Positions 35,945 to 46,091 of a stretch of 53,476 nt of DNA are shown here, piece after piece. Every line of letters starts with the position of its first letter. Position 1 is the first letter of the stretch. The notes under the pieces are model-generated. The model made no database searches and was not told the origin of the DNA. It was given only the letters and a program-made list of their open reading frames with translations. Position numbers and translations under genes: made by a program. Source of the DNA: DATCJU01 sp036562635 (lineage in GTDB: Bacteria; Actinomycetota; Actinomycetes; Mycobacteriales; Pseudonocardiaceae); contig DATCJU010000160.1 of the NCBI GenBank assembly GCA_036562635.1, positions 1 to 53,476 of the forward strand. Reading direction: 5' to 3'.

Positions 35945-36825
35945 ACCTGCACCAGGAGGCCGCGGCCGCGGTCACCGAGCTGGTCGGCGGCCACCCGGTC
36001 GAGGTGGTCCGGCTGAGCGGCGGGGACGCCGGCGCGGTGTTCGAGGTCGAACTGGACGACGGCGACCTGGTGGTGGCCAAGACCCACACCGGTCACGCCC
36101 CCGGGGCGGTGCGGGCCGAGGCGGCCTCCCTGGCCTGGCTGGCCGAGAGCGGCGCGGTGCCCGTCCCGGAGGTGCGGGCCCACGACGACCGCTGGCTGGT
36201 ACTGGACCACGTCGAGCCCGGTTCCCCCTCCCCGGCCGCCGCCGAACAGCTGGGGCGCGGGTTGGCCGCCCTGCACGCCTCCGGTGCCCCTGCGTTCGGT
36301 GCCCCGCCCCCGTCCGGGCCGGTGGACGCCTGGATCGGCCTGGCCCCGATGCGCAACGAGACCGCCGCGACCTGGCCGGAGTTCTACGCCCGCCACCGGG
36401 TGGAGCCGTACCTGCGCCGCGCGGTGGACCAGGGCGTGCTCACCACCGCGGAGAGCATGGTGATCGCCCGGGTGCTCGACGTGGTCGACGAGGTGGCCGG
36501 CCCGGCGGAACCCCCGGCCCGGCTGCACGGCGACCTGTGGAGCGGCAACGTGCACTGGGGTGCCGACGGCCTGGCCTGGCTGATCGACCCGGCCGCGCAC
36601 GGCGGGCACCGGGAGACCGACCTGGCGATGCTGCAGCTGTTCGGCTGCCCCCACCTGGACCGGGTGCTCGGCGCCTACCAGGAGGTCCACCCCCTGGCCG
36701 AGGGCTGGGCGGACCGGGTCCCGCTGCACCAGCTGTTCCCCCTGCTGGTGCACGTCGTGCTGTTCGGCAGGGCCTACGCCGCCCAGGCCGTCGCGGCGGC
36801 CCGCCGCACGTTGGCGCTGCGCTGA
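35941..36825 (+). CDS. Fructosamine kinase family protein
   Basis: 294-aa protein-kinase-like fold: AKTHTGHA near the ATP Lys, catalytic loop HGDLWSGN and the DPAAHGGHRETDLAM metal loop. These are the fructosamine-3-kinase family signatures; bacterial members phosphorylate ribulosamine/fructosamine on glycated proteins (deglycation). ATG 35941 overlaps the phosphatase stop, so kinase and phosphatase are coupled, which is the common actinobacterial arrangement. Confidence 0.9.
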   Translation: MNLHQEAAAAVTELVGGHPVEVVRLSGGDAGAVFEVELDDGDLVVAKTHTGHAPGAVRAEAASLAWLAESGAVPVPEVRAHDDRWLVLDHVEPGSPSPAAAEQLGRGLAALHASGAPAFGAPPPSGPVDAWIGLAPMRNETAATWPEFYARHRVEPYLRRAVDQGVLTTAESMVIARVLDVVDEVAGPAEPPARLHGDLWSGNVHWGADGLAWLIDPAAHGGHRETDLAMLQLFGCPHLDRVLGAYQEVHPLAEGWADRVPLHQLFPLLVHVVLFGRAYAAQAVAAARRTLALR

Positions 36826-36914
36826 ACACGCCCCGGTGACCCGGCGGTGCGGTCGGTCTCACTCGGGGGCCACCCGAGGACCGGGCGGCCGAGTGCTCCG
36901 CCTACCGTGGAGAT

Positions 36915-37766
36915 GTGCGCCTGAAAGTACTGCTCCGGCCGGGTTGGCTGGCGTTGACCGTGGTGGTCGCCGCGTTCGCCACCATCTGCTTCACGCTGCT
37001 CGCGCCGTGGCAGTACCAGCGCCATGAGGAGCGGGTCCAGCTGCGCGACTCGGTACAGGCGGCCTCGACCACCGCCCCGGTGGAACTGTCACAGCTCCTC
37101 GCCCCCGACCAGGCCCCCGACCAGAACGTCGAGTGGCGGCAGGTCACGCTCACCGGCACCTACCTGCCCGACGCGGAGGTGGTGGTGCGCCTGCGCAGCG
37201 TGCAGGGCAAACCCGCCTACGAGGTGCTCACCCCCCTGCGGCTGGCCGACGGGTCGACCGCGCTGGTCAACCGCGGGTTCGTCCGCCCCGAGGAGGGCAC
37301 CCGCGTGCCGGACTACCCGGCGCCGCCCACCGGGACCGTGACGGTGACCGCCCTGGTGCGGGCCGACGAGGGCGGCAACGAGCAGCGGCAGGCGTTCGTC
37401 CAGGACGGACACCGCCAGGTCTACAGCGCCAACTCGCGCACGGTCGCCGAGGCCGTCGGGCTGGACCTGCGGCCCGGGATCTTCCAGCTCACCGCGGACC
37501 AGCCGGGTGTGCTGAACGCCCTCCCCCTGCCCGACCTGAGCCTGGGCCCGCACCTGGCGTACTCGCTGCAGTGGGCGGCGTTCGGGGTGATGGCCATCGC
37601 GGGCTGGTGCTACTACGCCTACCGCGAGATCCGGCCCGCCGAGGACCATCCGGAACGCCCGGGCCGTCGGGGCCGGATCGACGTCGCCGCCGCCCTGGCC
37701 GCCGAGGAAGCCGCCGAAGAGGCTGCCGAGCGCGCCGCCGACACCGGCCGGGCCGAACGCGACTGA
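36915..37766 (+). CDS. SURF1-family cytochrome oxidase assembly protein
   Basis: 283 aa with membrane helices at both ends (about 10-32 and 212-232) around an extracytoplasmic domain bearing VNRGFV and YSLQWAAFG, typical of SURF1/SHY1. It aids assembly of the aa3 cytochrome c oxidase. The last 40 residues are an Ala/Glu-rich tail. Matches Rv2235 by position. Confidence 0.9.
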   Translation: MRLKVLLRPGWLALTVVVAAFATICFTLLAPWQYQRHEERVQLRDSVQAASTTAPVELSQLLAPDQAPDQNVEWRQVTLTGTYLPDAEVVVRLRSVQGKPAYEVLTPLRLADGSTALVNRGFVRPEEGTRVPDYPAPPTGTVTVTALVRADEGGNEQRQAFVQDGHRQVYSANSRTVAEAVGLDLRPGIFQLTADQPGVLNALPLPDLSLGPHLAYSLQWAAFGVMAIAGWCYYAYREIRPAEDHPERPGRRGRIDVAAALAAEEAAEEAAERAADTGRAERD

Positions 37767-37770
37767 CCCC

Positions 37771-37792
37771 GGCTCCCCGCACGGCCGGAGCC
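37771..37792. terminator. Small hairpin between convergent SURF1 and cobD
   Basis: GGCTCC (37771-37776) pairs with GGAGCC (37787-37792) in the 31-bp gap between convergent genes; short stem, modest support. Confidence 0.35.
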
Positions 37793-37797
37793 ACCGG

Positions 37798-38772
37798 TCA
37801 CCGGCGTGCCGCGGACCGGCGCCGCCGCGCGGCCCGGAACAACGTCAGACCGGCCGCCGCGGCCGCCGACGCCACACCCGCCACCGCGCCGACCACCCGG
37901 GACAGCTCCACCGCCCGCGTCACGTGTCCCGCATCCGGGGTGCGGCCGTCCCCGAGCACCGGGCGTTCCTGCGCGCCGTAGCCGTAGACGGTGCGTCCGC
38001 CCAGCCGCACCCCCAGCGCCCCGGCGAACGCCGCCTCCACCTGGCCGGCGTTCGGGCTGGGGTGGGCACTCGCGTCCCGCCGCCAGGTGCGCCAGGCCCC
38101 ACCGGCCGAGCCCCCCACCACCGGGGCACACGCCGCGGTGAGCAGGGCCGACACCCGGGACGGCACCAGGTTCACCAGGTCGTCCAGCCGCGCCGAGGCC
38201 CAACCGAAGTTCCGGTGCCGCGGCGACAGGTGACCCACCATCGCGTCGAGCGTGTTGACCGCCCGGTAGCCCAACAGACCCGGCACCCCGGCGACAGCTC
38301 CCCACAGCAGCGGGGCCACCACGGCGTCGGAGGTGTTCTCCGCCACCGACTCCACCGTCGCCCGGGCCAGGCCCTGGGTGTCCAGCCTGCCGGGGTCCCG
38401 GCCGCACAGGTGCGGCAGTCGGGCCCGGGCCCGCTCGAGCTGCCCGGCCTCCAGGGCACGGGCCATCGCGGTGCCCTCCGCGGCCAGCGACGCCCCACCG
38501 AGCACGGTCCAGGTGGCCGCAGCCGTCACGGCGGCCTGCAGCACCGGGTGCCTCCGGGTGAGCCGCTCCGCAGCCACCCCCAACAGCACCGTCCCACCGG
38601 CCAGCGCACCGGTGTAGAGCGCCCCGGCCAACCGGCTGTCCCGGTGGAACCGGCGCTCCGCGGCCGCGGCCACGGCCCCGAACCCGGCAACCGGGTGGCC
38701 CCGTCGCGGATCACCGAATGTGGCGTCGGCAGCGAATCCCAGCAGCAGACCGATGGCGCGCGCCGCGCTCAC
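37798..38772 (-). CDS. cobD: Adenosylcobinamide-phosphate synthase CobD/CbiB
   Basis: 324-aa integral membrane enzyme that joins the aminopropanol arm to adenosylcobyric acid in cobalamin synthesis. Family motifs: GFAADATFGDPRRGHPV, ATVESVAENTSDAVVAPLLW, YRAVNTLDAMVGH and SPNAGQVEAAFAGALGV. About four to five hydrophobic segments. GTG 38772 has GGGGAGGG upstream. It corresponds to Rv2236c and fits the CobC and phosphatase genes of this block. No cobalamin riboswitch box is visible upstream. Confidence 0.93.
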   Translation of the reverse strand: MSAARAIGLLLGFAADATFGDPRRGHPVAGFGAVAAAAERRFHRDSRLAGALYTGALAGGTVLLGVAAERLTRRHPVLQAAVTAAATWTVLGGASLAAEGTAMARALEAGQLERARARLPHLCGRDPGRLDTQGLARATVESVAENTSDAVVAPLLWGAVAGVPGLLGYRAVNTLDAMVGHLSPRHRNFGWASARLDDLVNLVPSRVSALLTAACAPVVGGSAGGAWRTWRRDASAHPSPNAGQVEAAFAGALGVRLGGRTVYGYGAQERPVLGDGRTPDAGHVTRAVELSRVVGAVAGVASAAAAAGLTLFRAARRRRSAARR

Positions 38773-38989
38773 CCGGCCCTCCCCTTTCGCTCGTCGAACG
38801 TCCCGGCCACGTCCCCGACATCCCGGCCGGCGTACTTCACTCGTTCCGGTCACTCGAATCGACCCCGCGACGCTATCGCCCCGCCTCCCGGGCTCCTCCG
38901 GCAGGGGGTATGCCGTGCTCCCACGGCGGGGCACGAAGATCCACCGGGAACCGCAGGCCCGTCGGCCCCGGCAAGTAGGGTGGCCGGTC

Positions 38990-40555
38990 GTGAGGGAGGA
39001 GCAGGGGGTCCCGCAGGAGCAGCCGGAACCGGTGATGCAGCGCCGCCTCCAGCTGTACGCCTACCTGCAGGCACGGGAACACCACCGCACGTACCTGGAG
39101 ATCATGCGGCTGTTCACCTCCACCCTGCTGGCCGACATGTCCGCCGGGGAGGTGGCCGCGGCCCTGGTCTCCGCGGAACGCGCCGGTCGCATCGACCCCG
39201 GCGAGTCCCGCATCGAGAACGTCATCCCCCGGCTGAGGCAGCTCGCCGAGTGGGGCAACCTGGTCGCGGGCCGCCGCGAGACGATCGCCTCCAGCATCGC
39301 CGAGTTCCAGCACGGCAGCGTGCGCTACCAGGTCAGCAAGCTCGGGGTGCGGGTGCAGCGCGACGTCGAGGAGTTGCTGCGGGTCCCCGAGGGTGCCCGC
39401 GAGGTCTCCCGGGAACTGTTGCCCGCCGTCGAACGCGGCCTGGGCGAGCTCGACGACGTCCTGGTCGCGGCACTGCTCGCCGAACGGGAGAACCCGTCCT
39501 CGGACAGGTACCGGAAGGCGGTCGAGCGGCTCGCCGAACAGGTCACCACGCTGTTCCTGCAGCACGCCGAACTCGCCGCCACCGTGCGGGACTTCTACGC
39601 CTACCTGGGACACGTGCTCGCCCGGTACCACCTGGCCCCGGACGAGATCTCCGGCTTCCGGAACCTCCTGGTCGAGTACATCCAGATGGTCGTCGAGGAC
39701 GTGCTGCGGCACACCCCCGCGATCGCCGACGCCCTGCGCCGCCTGACCCCGGCCCTCGGCGAACTGCTGCGACTGCTCGGCCCCGTCGACCGGCTCGGCA
39801 CCGAGGTGGAGCGCGCCCGCGGCCGGTCCGCCGAGGACTGGCAGGAGCTCACCGACTGGTTCGTCGACCGCCCAGGACGCCCCAGCCAGGTCACGGCGCT
39901 GCGCGAGGCCACTGCCCGCGCGATCGGTTCGCTGCTGGCCAGCGTCAAACGCGCCACCTCCGGGGGCGGGCTGCTGCCGGGGCGGCGCGGTGAGCTGCTG
40001 CGCCTCGCCCGCTGGTTCGACGAGTCCACCCCGGAGCAGGCACACACGCTCTACGCGGCCGCGTTCGGCCTGTACTCGGCACGCCACCTGCTGCCGGCCC
40101 CCGAGCACGACGGGGACGACGAGCACACGCCGTGGCGGGACGGCCCGGTGCACGAGGTGCACGTCAGCGTGCGCAGCCGCGGGGACCGCGGGGCCCGGGG
40201 CCGGACCTCACGTCTGGTCCACGACCCGCTGACCAAGGAGCTGCTGCTCACCGAGGCCCGGAAGGCGGAGGAACGCCGGGCCGCCGCGGTCGCCGAGCTG
40301 GCCGCCGCCGCGCCGCGCCTGCACGAGGTGACGCTGTCCGGGGAGGCGCTCCGGGTGCTGTGCGAGCTGCTGACCATGGCCATGGCGCAGCGGGAGAGCA
40401 CCTCCGACCGCGGGGTCGCCACCGACCCGGTCCGCGGACTGCGACTGGAGGTGATCCCCGCCCAGGGCACAAGGACCCGGATCGACTCCGTCGAGGGGTC
40501 GCTCACCCTGGAGGACACCGCGCTGCGGGTGACGGTGGAGAGGAGCCTGCGGTGA
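38990..40555 (+). CDS. jetA: Wadjet JetA (DUF2397 / TIGR02677)
   Basis: 521 aa of the DUF2397/TIGR02677 family, the kleisin-like subunit of a Wadjet SMC complex. The N-terminal part is helical (LQLYAYLQAREHHRTYLEIMRL, RLRQLAEWGNLVAGR) and a winged-helix-like C-terminus is near 440-521. In Wadjet, JetABC extrude DNA and JetD cuts circular plasmids. GTG 38990 begins VREEQGV; an ATG at 39035 is an alternative. It is divergent from cobD, and the 217 bp between contain the promoters. It overlaps jetB by 4 nt. Confidence 0.85.
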   Translation: MREEQGVPQEQPEPVMQRRLQLYAYLQAREHHRTYLEIMRLFTSTLLADMSAGEVAAALVSAERAGRIDPGESRIENVIPRLRQLAEWGNLVAGRRETIASSIAEFQHGSVRYQVSKLGVRVQRDVEELLRVPEGAREVSRELLPAVERGLGELDDVLVAALLAERENPSSDRYRKAVERLAEQVTTLFLQHAELAATVRDFYAYLGHVLARYHLAPDEISGFRNLLVEYIQMVVEDVLRHTPAIADALRRLTPALGELLRLLGPVDRLGTEVERARGRSAEDWQELTDWFVDRPGRPSQVTALREATARAIGSLLASVKRATSGGGLLPGRRGELLRLARWFDESTPEQAHTLYAAAFGLYSARHLLPAPEHDGDDEHTPWRDGPVHEVHVSVRSRGDRGARGRTSRLVHDPLTKELLLTEARKAEERRAAAVAELAAAAPRLHEVTLSGEALRVLCELLTMAMAQRESTSDRGVATDPVRGLRLEVIPAQGTRTRIDSVEGSLTLEDTALRVTVERSLR

Positions 40556-41913
40556 GCACCCGCCTCGACGTGTTCGACGAGCTGTCCGACATCGACGCGG
40601 CCAACGTGGTGCGCTGCGCCCGGGTGCTGCTACGCCGCCCCCTGCTGCGGACCGGAGGTCCCGACGGCGACCTGCTCCCTCTGGTCCACCGGTACCGGGC
40701 GGCACTCACCGAGCTGTTCTCCTCGCTGCTGGGCTACCGGCTGGTGGTGGAACGCCGGTTCGCCCGGCTGTACAAGGCCGGCCCCGGCCCCGACCCCACC
40801 CGTGGCGAGTCGGGGATGTCGCCCCGCGGCTACGCCTACCTGGCGCTCACCCTGGCCGTGCTCACCGGGATCGGCCAGCAGGTCCTGCTGTCCCGGCTGG
40901 TCGCCGACGTGCGGTCCGCCGCGGTGGAGGCGGGCATCGAGGTGGTCGACGACCTCGCCGACCGCCGGGCGCTCACCGCAGCCCTGCGGCACCTGGTCGC
41001 ACTGGGCGTGATCTCGGAGACCGAGGGGTCGGTGGCCACCTGGACCGGGGAGGGCCCGGCCGAGGCGTTGATCACCGTGAACACCGACCTGCTGGGCCGG
41101 CTGGTGAGCGGGCCGTTGGCCGAGGCCGGCAGCCCCGAGGAGCTGGTGGACCTGGCCGCCCGCCCCGGGGCACGCGGCGTGGAACACGCGGTGCGCCGGC
41201 GGCTGGTGGAGGACCCGGTGGTGCACTACGCGGACCTGAGCCCCGAGCAGGCCGAGTGGCTGCGGCGCCGGCAGCGGCAGGAGTCGCTGCTGCTGGAGCG
41301 GTACTTCGGGCTGGTCACCGAGAGCCGGCTGGAGGGGGTACTGGCCGCCGACCCGGAGGAGTACCTGTCCGACGTCACCTTCCCCGGCCCGAGCACCGTG
41401 GCCCGGATCGCGCTGCTGGCCCTGCCCGAGCTGCTGACGGCCGGTGAACACACCGACGGTGTCGCGGACACGGACCACGACACGGCCGGCGAGGACCCGG
41501 ACGACGAGAACCGGGACGGGCACACCGGCCCGGGCGGTGCAGGGCGCGTCGACGGCCGGGTGCCGGTGCGGCTCGAGCAGGTCCGTGCGGTGTGTGCCCG
41601 GCTGTTGGAGCAGCACCCCGCGGCCTGGTCCCGACAGGCCAGCGAGGACGTCGACACGCTGACGACGGAGGTGCTGGACCTGCTGACCGCGACGGGCCTG
41701 GCCCGCCGCGAGGCCGACGGGCTGTGGTGGCTCAGCCCAGCCGCGTACCGCTGGCTGCCCGAACCCGACGACACCCCGAGCCGGCCGGTTCCCGCACCGG
41801 CCGCTCCGGAACCCGAACCGGCGAGCTGGTCGCTGTTCGACGGTCCCGCCGACCTCGGTGGCGCCGCCGGACCGTCCACCGCCCTCGAGCAGGATCAGGA
41901 GGGTGCCCCGTGA
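40552..41913 (+). CDS. jetB: Wadjet JetB (DUF2398 / TIGR02678)
   Basis: 453 aa of DUF2398/TIGR02678, the KITE-like winged-helix partner of the SMC protein. Seen: NVVRCARVLLRRPLL, SPRGYAYLALTLAVL, DDLADRRALTAALRHLVALGVI and an SPAAYRW C-terminal element, with an acidic low-complexity stretch near residues 295-340. It overlaps jetA (GTGA) and jetC (GTGA), so all four genes are translationally coupled. Confidence 0.85.
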   Translation: MSTRLDVFDELSDIDAANVVRCARVLLRRPLLRTGGPDGDLLPLVHRYRAALTELFSSLLGYRLVVERRFARLYKAGPGPDPTRGESGMSPRGYAYLALTLAVLTGIGQQVLLSRLVADVRSAAVEAGIEVVDDLADRRALTAALRHLVALGVISETEGSVATWTGEGPAEALITVNTDLLGRLVSGPLAEAGSPEELVDLAARPGARGVEHAVRRRLVEDPVVHYADLSPEQAEWLRRRQRQESLLLERYFGLVTESRLEGVLAADPEEYLSDVTFPGPSTVARIALLALPELLTAGEHTDGVADTDHDTAGEDPDDENRDGHTGPGGAGRVDGRVPVRLEQVRAVCARLLEQHPAAWSRQASEDVDTLTTEVLDLLTATGLARREADGLWWLSPAAYRWLPEPDDTPSRPVPAPAAPEPEPASWSLFDGPADLGGAAGPSTALEQDQEGAP

Positions 41914-44900
41914 CACTCCCCGAACGCTGGCGGCTGAACCGGGGCGGCATCGTCAACATCTGGCAGTACGACCAGCAGATCTTCGACTTCTCCGGTGGTC
42001 GCGCCGTCTTCCAGGGCACCAACGGCTCCGGCAAGTCCCGCACCCTCGAACTGCTGCTGCCGCTGTGCCTGGACGGTGACCTGAGGCACCTGGGCTCGAA
42101 GGGCTTCGACACGGTCAGCATCCGCCGGCTGATGCTCGACGACTACGACGCCGGTCCCAACCGGATCGGCTACGCCTGGATCGAGCTGCGCCGCACCGGA
42201 CCCGACGGGCAGGACGAGTACCTGACCTGCGGTGTCGGGGTGAAGGCGTCCCGAACCTCGCAGCAGGTCACCGACTCGTGGCGGTTCGTCACCCCGGCCC
42301 GGGTGAAACACGACTTCGACCTCGTCGACCCCGGTGACGTACCCCTGGGCCCGGCCCAGCTGCGGGAGGCCATCGGCGCCGACTGCGTGCTGGAGGAGGC
42401 GGTGTTCCGGGCCAGGGTGGCCGAGACGGTGTACGGGATGCCGGCCTCCCGCTACGGCGACCTGCTGCACCTGCAACGCACCCTGCGCAACCCCGACGTG
42501 GGCCTGAAGGTGCTGGAGGGCCAGCTCGAACAGATCCTGAGCGACGCACTGCCCCCGCTGGACCCGCACGTGGTGGAGCAGCTCGCCGGCTCGTTCGAGG
42601 ACCTGGAGTCGATCCGGGAGAACATCGCCCGGCTGAGCGCCGCCGACACCGCGATGCGTGCCTTCCTGGACACCTACCGCGGCTACGCCCTCAGGGCACT
42701 GCGGGACGCCGGGAAGCAGGTGACCGAGAGCCGCCAGGCCCTGGAGAAACTGCACCGCGAACTGGAACAGCTGGAGCGGCAACTGGCCGAGGCCCGGGAG
42801 GAACGGAGGCGGGCCGAAACCGAGGTGGCCCGGATGGAGGCCGCCGAGGACGAGCTGGGGACCCGCATCGAGACGCTCCGGGCGCTGCCCGGCTACCGGG
42901 AGCTGCAGGACCTGCGGGACCGGGAAAGGATCGTGGCCGGGGCCCGGAACGCGGCGGAGGTCACCCTGGACGCCGCCACCCGGCAGCGGGCGCAGGAGGA
43001 CCGGGCGGTCGACACCGTGCTGCAGACCCTGCACCGGCTGCGGCAGGACGGTGCGGACGCGGCCAGGCTGGCCGAGCAGCTGCGCCGGGACCTGGTCACC
43101 GCGGGCCTGGACGGGTCGCTGGTGCCCACCCCACCTGCGCTGCCCGCCGCCGAACCGGTGGTGGTCACCGACCAGGTGCGGGCCAAACCCGACCCGGACG
43201 CCGCCCCGCTGGTGGTCGAACGGCGCCGACCACCGCGCATGGACGTCGACACACTGCTGGAGGCCCTACGGGACGCCGCGGCGCAGGCCGAGGCGGCGAT
43301 GACCGTCGCCCGACAGCGGGAGGCGGTGACCGAGGCACTGCACGAGCGGGCGGTCACCCTGGACCGGCAGCGGTCCCGGGTGGAGGACCTGCAACGCCAG
43401 GCCAGGGAGGCGCAGATCGCCGCCACCGACGCCGCCGCGCGCCGCAACCAGGCCCGGCAGGAGCTCGGGGACGCCGCCGCGCTGTGGCTGGAACAGGTGG
43501 TGCGCTGGTCGGACAACGTCCCGTTCGTGGTGACCGCACCGCACGGCGCCCCGACGGACCGGCCGCAGTTCCCCCCGGTCGAGGCGCTGGTCGCGGACCG
43601 GCGGGCGAGCAAGGCGGTACGGGACGCGCTGCGGCACTGGATCGACCCGCACCAGAAGGAGGCGGACCGCCGCGCACTGGTCGCCGAACAGCAGGTCAGG
43701 GAGATCGGCACCGCACTGCGGGCCCGGGAGACCGAGCTGGCCGAACTGCGCCGGGGGACCTCCCGGGAACCGGACCGGCCCCCGCTGTCCACCGCCGAAC
43801 GCGACCCCTCCCAGGGCTCGGCCTTCCACCGGCTCGTGGACTTCGCCCCCGGGCTCGACGACGCCGAACGGGCCGGCCTGGAAGCCGCGCTGCAGGGCAG
43901 CGGCCTGCTCAACGCGTGGGTGCGCGCGGACGGTGTCCCGGAGGAACCGGGGCTGGCCGAGGTGCTGGCCCACCCGGCGGACGCGGTGCCCGGCCGTACC
44001 CTGGCCGACCTGCTCGTCCCGGCACCCGAGCCGGGATGCCCGGTCCCGACCACGGTGATCGACCGTATCCTCGCCGCGGTGCCCGTCACCGACGACCCGG
44101 ACGCGGCGGACACGACCGGCCTGGTGCTGACCACCACGGGACGCTGGCGGGCCGGGGTACTGGTCGGCGCCTGGCACAAGGACACCGCCGAGTACGTGGG
44201 CGCGGGGGCTCGGGAAACCGCCCGACGGAGGCGCATCGCCGAGCTGGAGGACGAGCTGGAACAGCTGCGCGGCGAGCTGTCCCGGGCCCAGGAGCACCTG
44301 GAGCGGGCCCGCCGGGAGGCCGAAGAACTGCGCCGGTACCTGGACACCCTCCCGGACGACGGCGACCTGATCGCCGCCCACACCACCCTGGGGAACGCCG
44401 AAAACACCGTGGCGGAGGCCGAGCGGCAGGCCCGTGCCCTGCGCGAGGAGCACACCCAGGCCCAACGCCAGTGGACAGCCGCCCACGGCGAGCTGCTGCA
44501 CGCCACCGCCGAGGTGGGTCTGCCCGCGGACTCCGAGAAACTGGCCGCGGCCCGCAAGGCGGCCGAGCGCGCCAGGGACACCGCCGAGCGGCTGCGGGAC
44601 GCGCTCGGCGAGCGCTGCCACGGCATCGTCACCACGTTGATCGGCATGCTGGAGCACCACGGGGCCGCGGAGGCCGACCGCATCGAGGCGGAGAGCGTCG
44701 CGGAGACCGCCTGCGCCGAGTACGCCGAGCAGGCACGCACCCTGGAGGAGCTGAGCGCAGCCATCGACGGGGAGGCACGGCAGATCGCCGCCCAGATCGC
44801 CGAGCTGGAGGCCGAGCGACGTCGGCTCCGCCGGGACCTGCCCGAGGCCCGGGAACGGGTGACCGGGATCCGGGAGCGCATCAGCAGGGCGGAGACACAG

Positions 44901-46091
44901 CTGGGGACCAAGCAGAACCAGCTGGCCGGACGGCAGCACGACCACCGGGCCGCGGTGGCGGCGTTCCGCCGGGCCCTGGCCGCCCCGGGTGTGTGGGCGG
45001 CGGCCCTGCCCGCCCCGGAGCCGACCGAGGAACCGGACGAGGCCTGGGTGCCCACCGGACCACCGGACGACGTGGACACCGCCCTGGCGGCCCTGGCCGC
45101 CGCCGAGGAGCAGCGGGCCGCGAACAAGACCACGGTGATCAACCGGCTCCAGGCGCTGCAGCAGGCTCTCTCCGGCGCCTACGACATCACCGCCGACGAG
45201 CACGCCGGGATCATCACGGTGACGGTGACCGGGGAGGAGGGGCCGCGCCCGGTCGCCGAGACGGCCCGCCGGGTCGCCGAGCGCCTGGCGCAGCAGCGCA
45301 GCTACCTCGGCGAGCGCTACCAGGAGATCTTCGCCACCTATCTGATCCGGGACCTGGCCGAGCGGTTGCGCGGACAGATCGCGGTGGCCGAGGACCTGTG
45401 CCGGCGGATGAACGAGGTGCTGGAACGGGCACAGTCCAGCCAGGGCGTGCACGTGCAGCTGGAGTGGCGGCCCTCGGCGGCCCTGGACGAGTCCACCCGC
45501 CAGGCCCTGGAGCTGGTACGCACCCCGTTCGCCAACCGCACCCCGGAGCAGGACCTGACGCTGCGCCGGGTGTTCACCGAGCGGATCGAGGCGGAACGGG
45601 AGGTCGGTTCCGGCGGGTACGCGGAGATCCTGGCCCGCGCCCTGGACTACCGGAACTGGTACTCGTTCACCGTGCGGGTGCGGGACACCGGACCGGACGG
45701 CAAGCCCCGGGTCCGGCGGCTGCGGCAGCTCTCCTCCGGGGAGACCCGGCTGGTGTCCTACGTGACGTTGTTCGCCGCGGCCGCGTCCTTCTACGACGCG
45801 GTCAGCGGCACCACGACCGGGAACGGGGGCCGGGGCGCCGTCGCGCCGCTCCGCCTGGTGCTGCTGGACGAGGCGTTCGAGCGGCTGGACGACCCGACCA
45901 TCGCCCGCATGCTCGGCCTGCTGGTGGACCTGGACATGGACTGGATCATCACCTGGCCCAGCGGCTGGGGGGTGTCGCCGAAGATCCCCCGGATGCACAT
46001 CTACGACGTGCTGCGTCCCCGGAGCGGCAAGGGAGTGGCCTGCACCCACACCGTCTGGAACGGTCGCGGGCTGGAACACGAGAACCTGTGA
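41910..46091 (+). CDS. jetC: Wadjet JetC, SMC-like ATPase (TIGR02680)
   Basis: 1393-aa SMC-type ATPase. Walker A GTNGSGKS at 36-43 follows NIWQYDQQIFDFSGGRAVFQ. Two long heptad-rich coiled-coil arms (about 260-480 and 770-1110) flank a hinge-like region around 550-770. The C-terminal head has the signature LRQLSSGETRLV and Walker B LVLLDEAFERLDD. The length is normal for TIGR02680, and all ATPase motifs are intact. It is the DNA loop-extrusion motor of the Wadjet complex. GTG start overlaps the jetB stop. Confidence 0.92.
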   Translation: MTLPERWRLNRGGIVNIWQYDQQIFDFSGGRAVFQGTNGSGKSRTLELLLPLCLDGDLRHLGSKGFDTVSIRRLMLDDYDAGPNRIGYAWIELRRTGPDGQDEYLTCGVGVKASRTSQQVTDSWRFVTPARVKHDFDLVDPGDVPLGPAQLREAIGADCVLEEAVFRARVAETVYGMPASRYGDLLHLQRTLRNPDVGLKVLEGQLEQILSDALPPLDPHVVEQLAGSFEDLESIRENIARLSAADTAMRAFLDTYRGYALRALRDAGKQVTESRQALEKLHRELEQLERQLAEAREERRRAETEVARMEAAEDELGTRIETLRALPGYRELQDLRDRERIVAGARNAAEVTLDAATRQRAQEDRAVDTVLQTLHRLRQDGADAARLAEQLRRDLVTAGLDGSLVPTPPALPAAEPVVVTDQVRAKPDPDAAPLVVERRRPPRMDVDTLLEALRDAAAQAEAAMTVARQREAVTEALHERAVTLDRQRSRVEDLQRQAREAQIAATDAAARRNQARQELGDAAALWLEQVVRWSDNVPFVVTAPHGAPTDRPQFPPVEALVADRRASKAVRDALRHWIDPHQKEADRRALVAEQQVREIGTALRARETELAELRRGTSREPDRPPLSTAERDPSQGSAFHRLVDFAPGLDDAERAGLEAALQGSGLLNAWVRADGVPEEPGLAEVLAHPADAVPGRTLADLLVPAPEPGCPVPTTVIDRILAAVPVTDDPDAADTTGLVLTTTGRWRAGVLVGAWHKDTAEYVGAGARETARRRRIAELEDELEQLRGELSRAQEHLERARREAEELRRYLDTLPDDGDLIAAHTTLGNAENTVAEAERQARALREEHTQAQRQWTAAHGELLHATAEVGLPADSEKLAAARKAAERARDTAERLRDALGERCHGIVTTLIGMLEHHGAAEADRIEAESVAETACAEYAEQARTLEELSAAIDGEARQIAAQIAELEAERRRLRRDLPEARERVTGIRERISRAETQLGTKQNQLAGRQHDHRAAVAAFRRALAAPGVWAAALPAPEPTEEPDEAWVPTGPPDDVDTALAALAAAEEQRAANKTTVINRLQALQQALSGAYDITADEHAGIITVTVTGEEGPRPVAETARRVAERLAQQRSYLGERYQEIFATYLIRDLAERLRGQIAVAEDLCRRMNEVLERAQSSQGVHVQLEWRPSAALDESTRQALELVRTPFANRTPEQDLTLRRVFTERIEAEREVGSGGYAEILARALDYRNWYSFTVRVRDTGPDGKPRVRRLRQLSSGETRLVSYVTLFAAAASFYDAVSGTTTGNGGRGAVAPLRLVLLDEAFERLDDPTIARMLGLLVDLDMDWIITWPSGWGVSPKIPRMHIYDVLRPRSGKGVACTHTVWNGRGLEHENL

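Noticed and set aside
38773..38989. Cobalamin riboswitch upstream of cobD
   Set aside because: No B12-box-like sequence is visible on the relevant strand in the 217-bp region.
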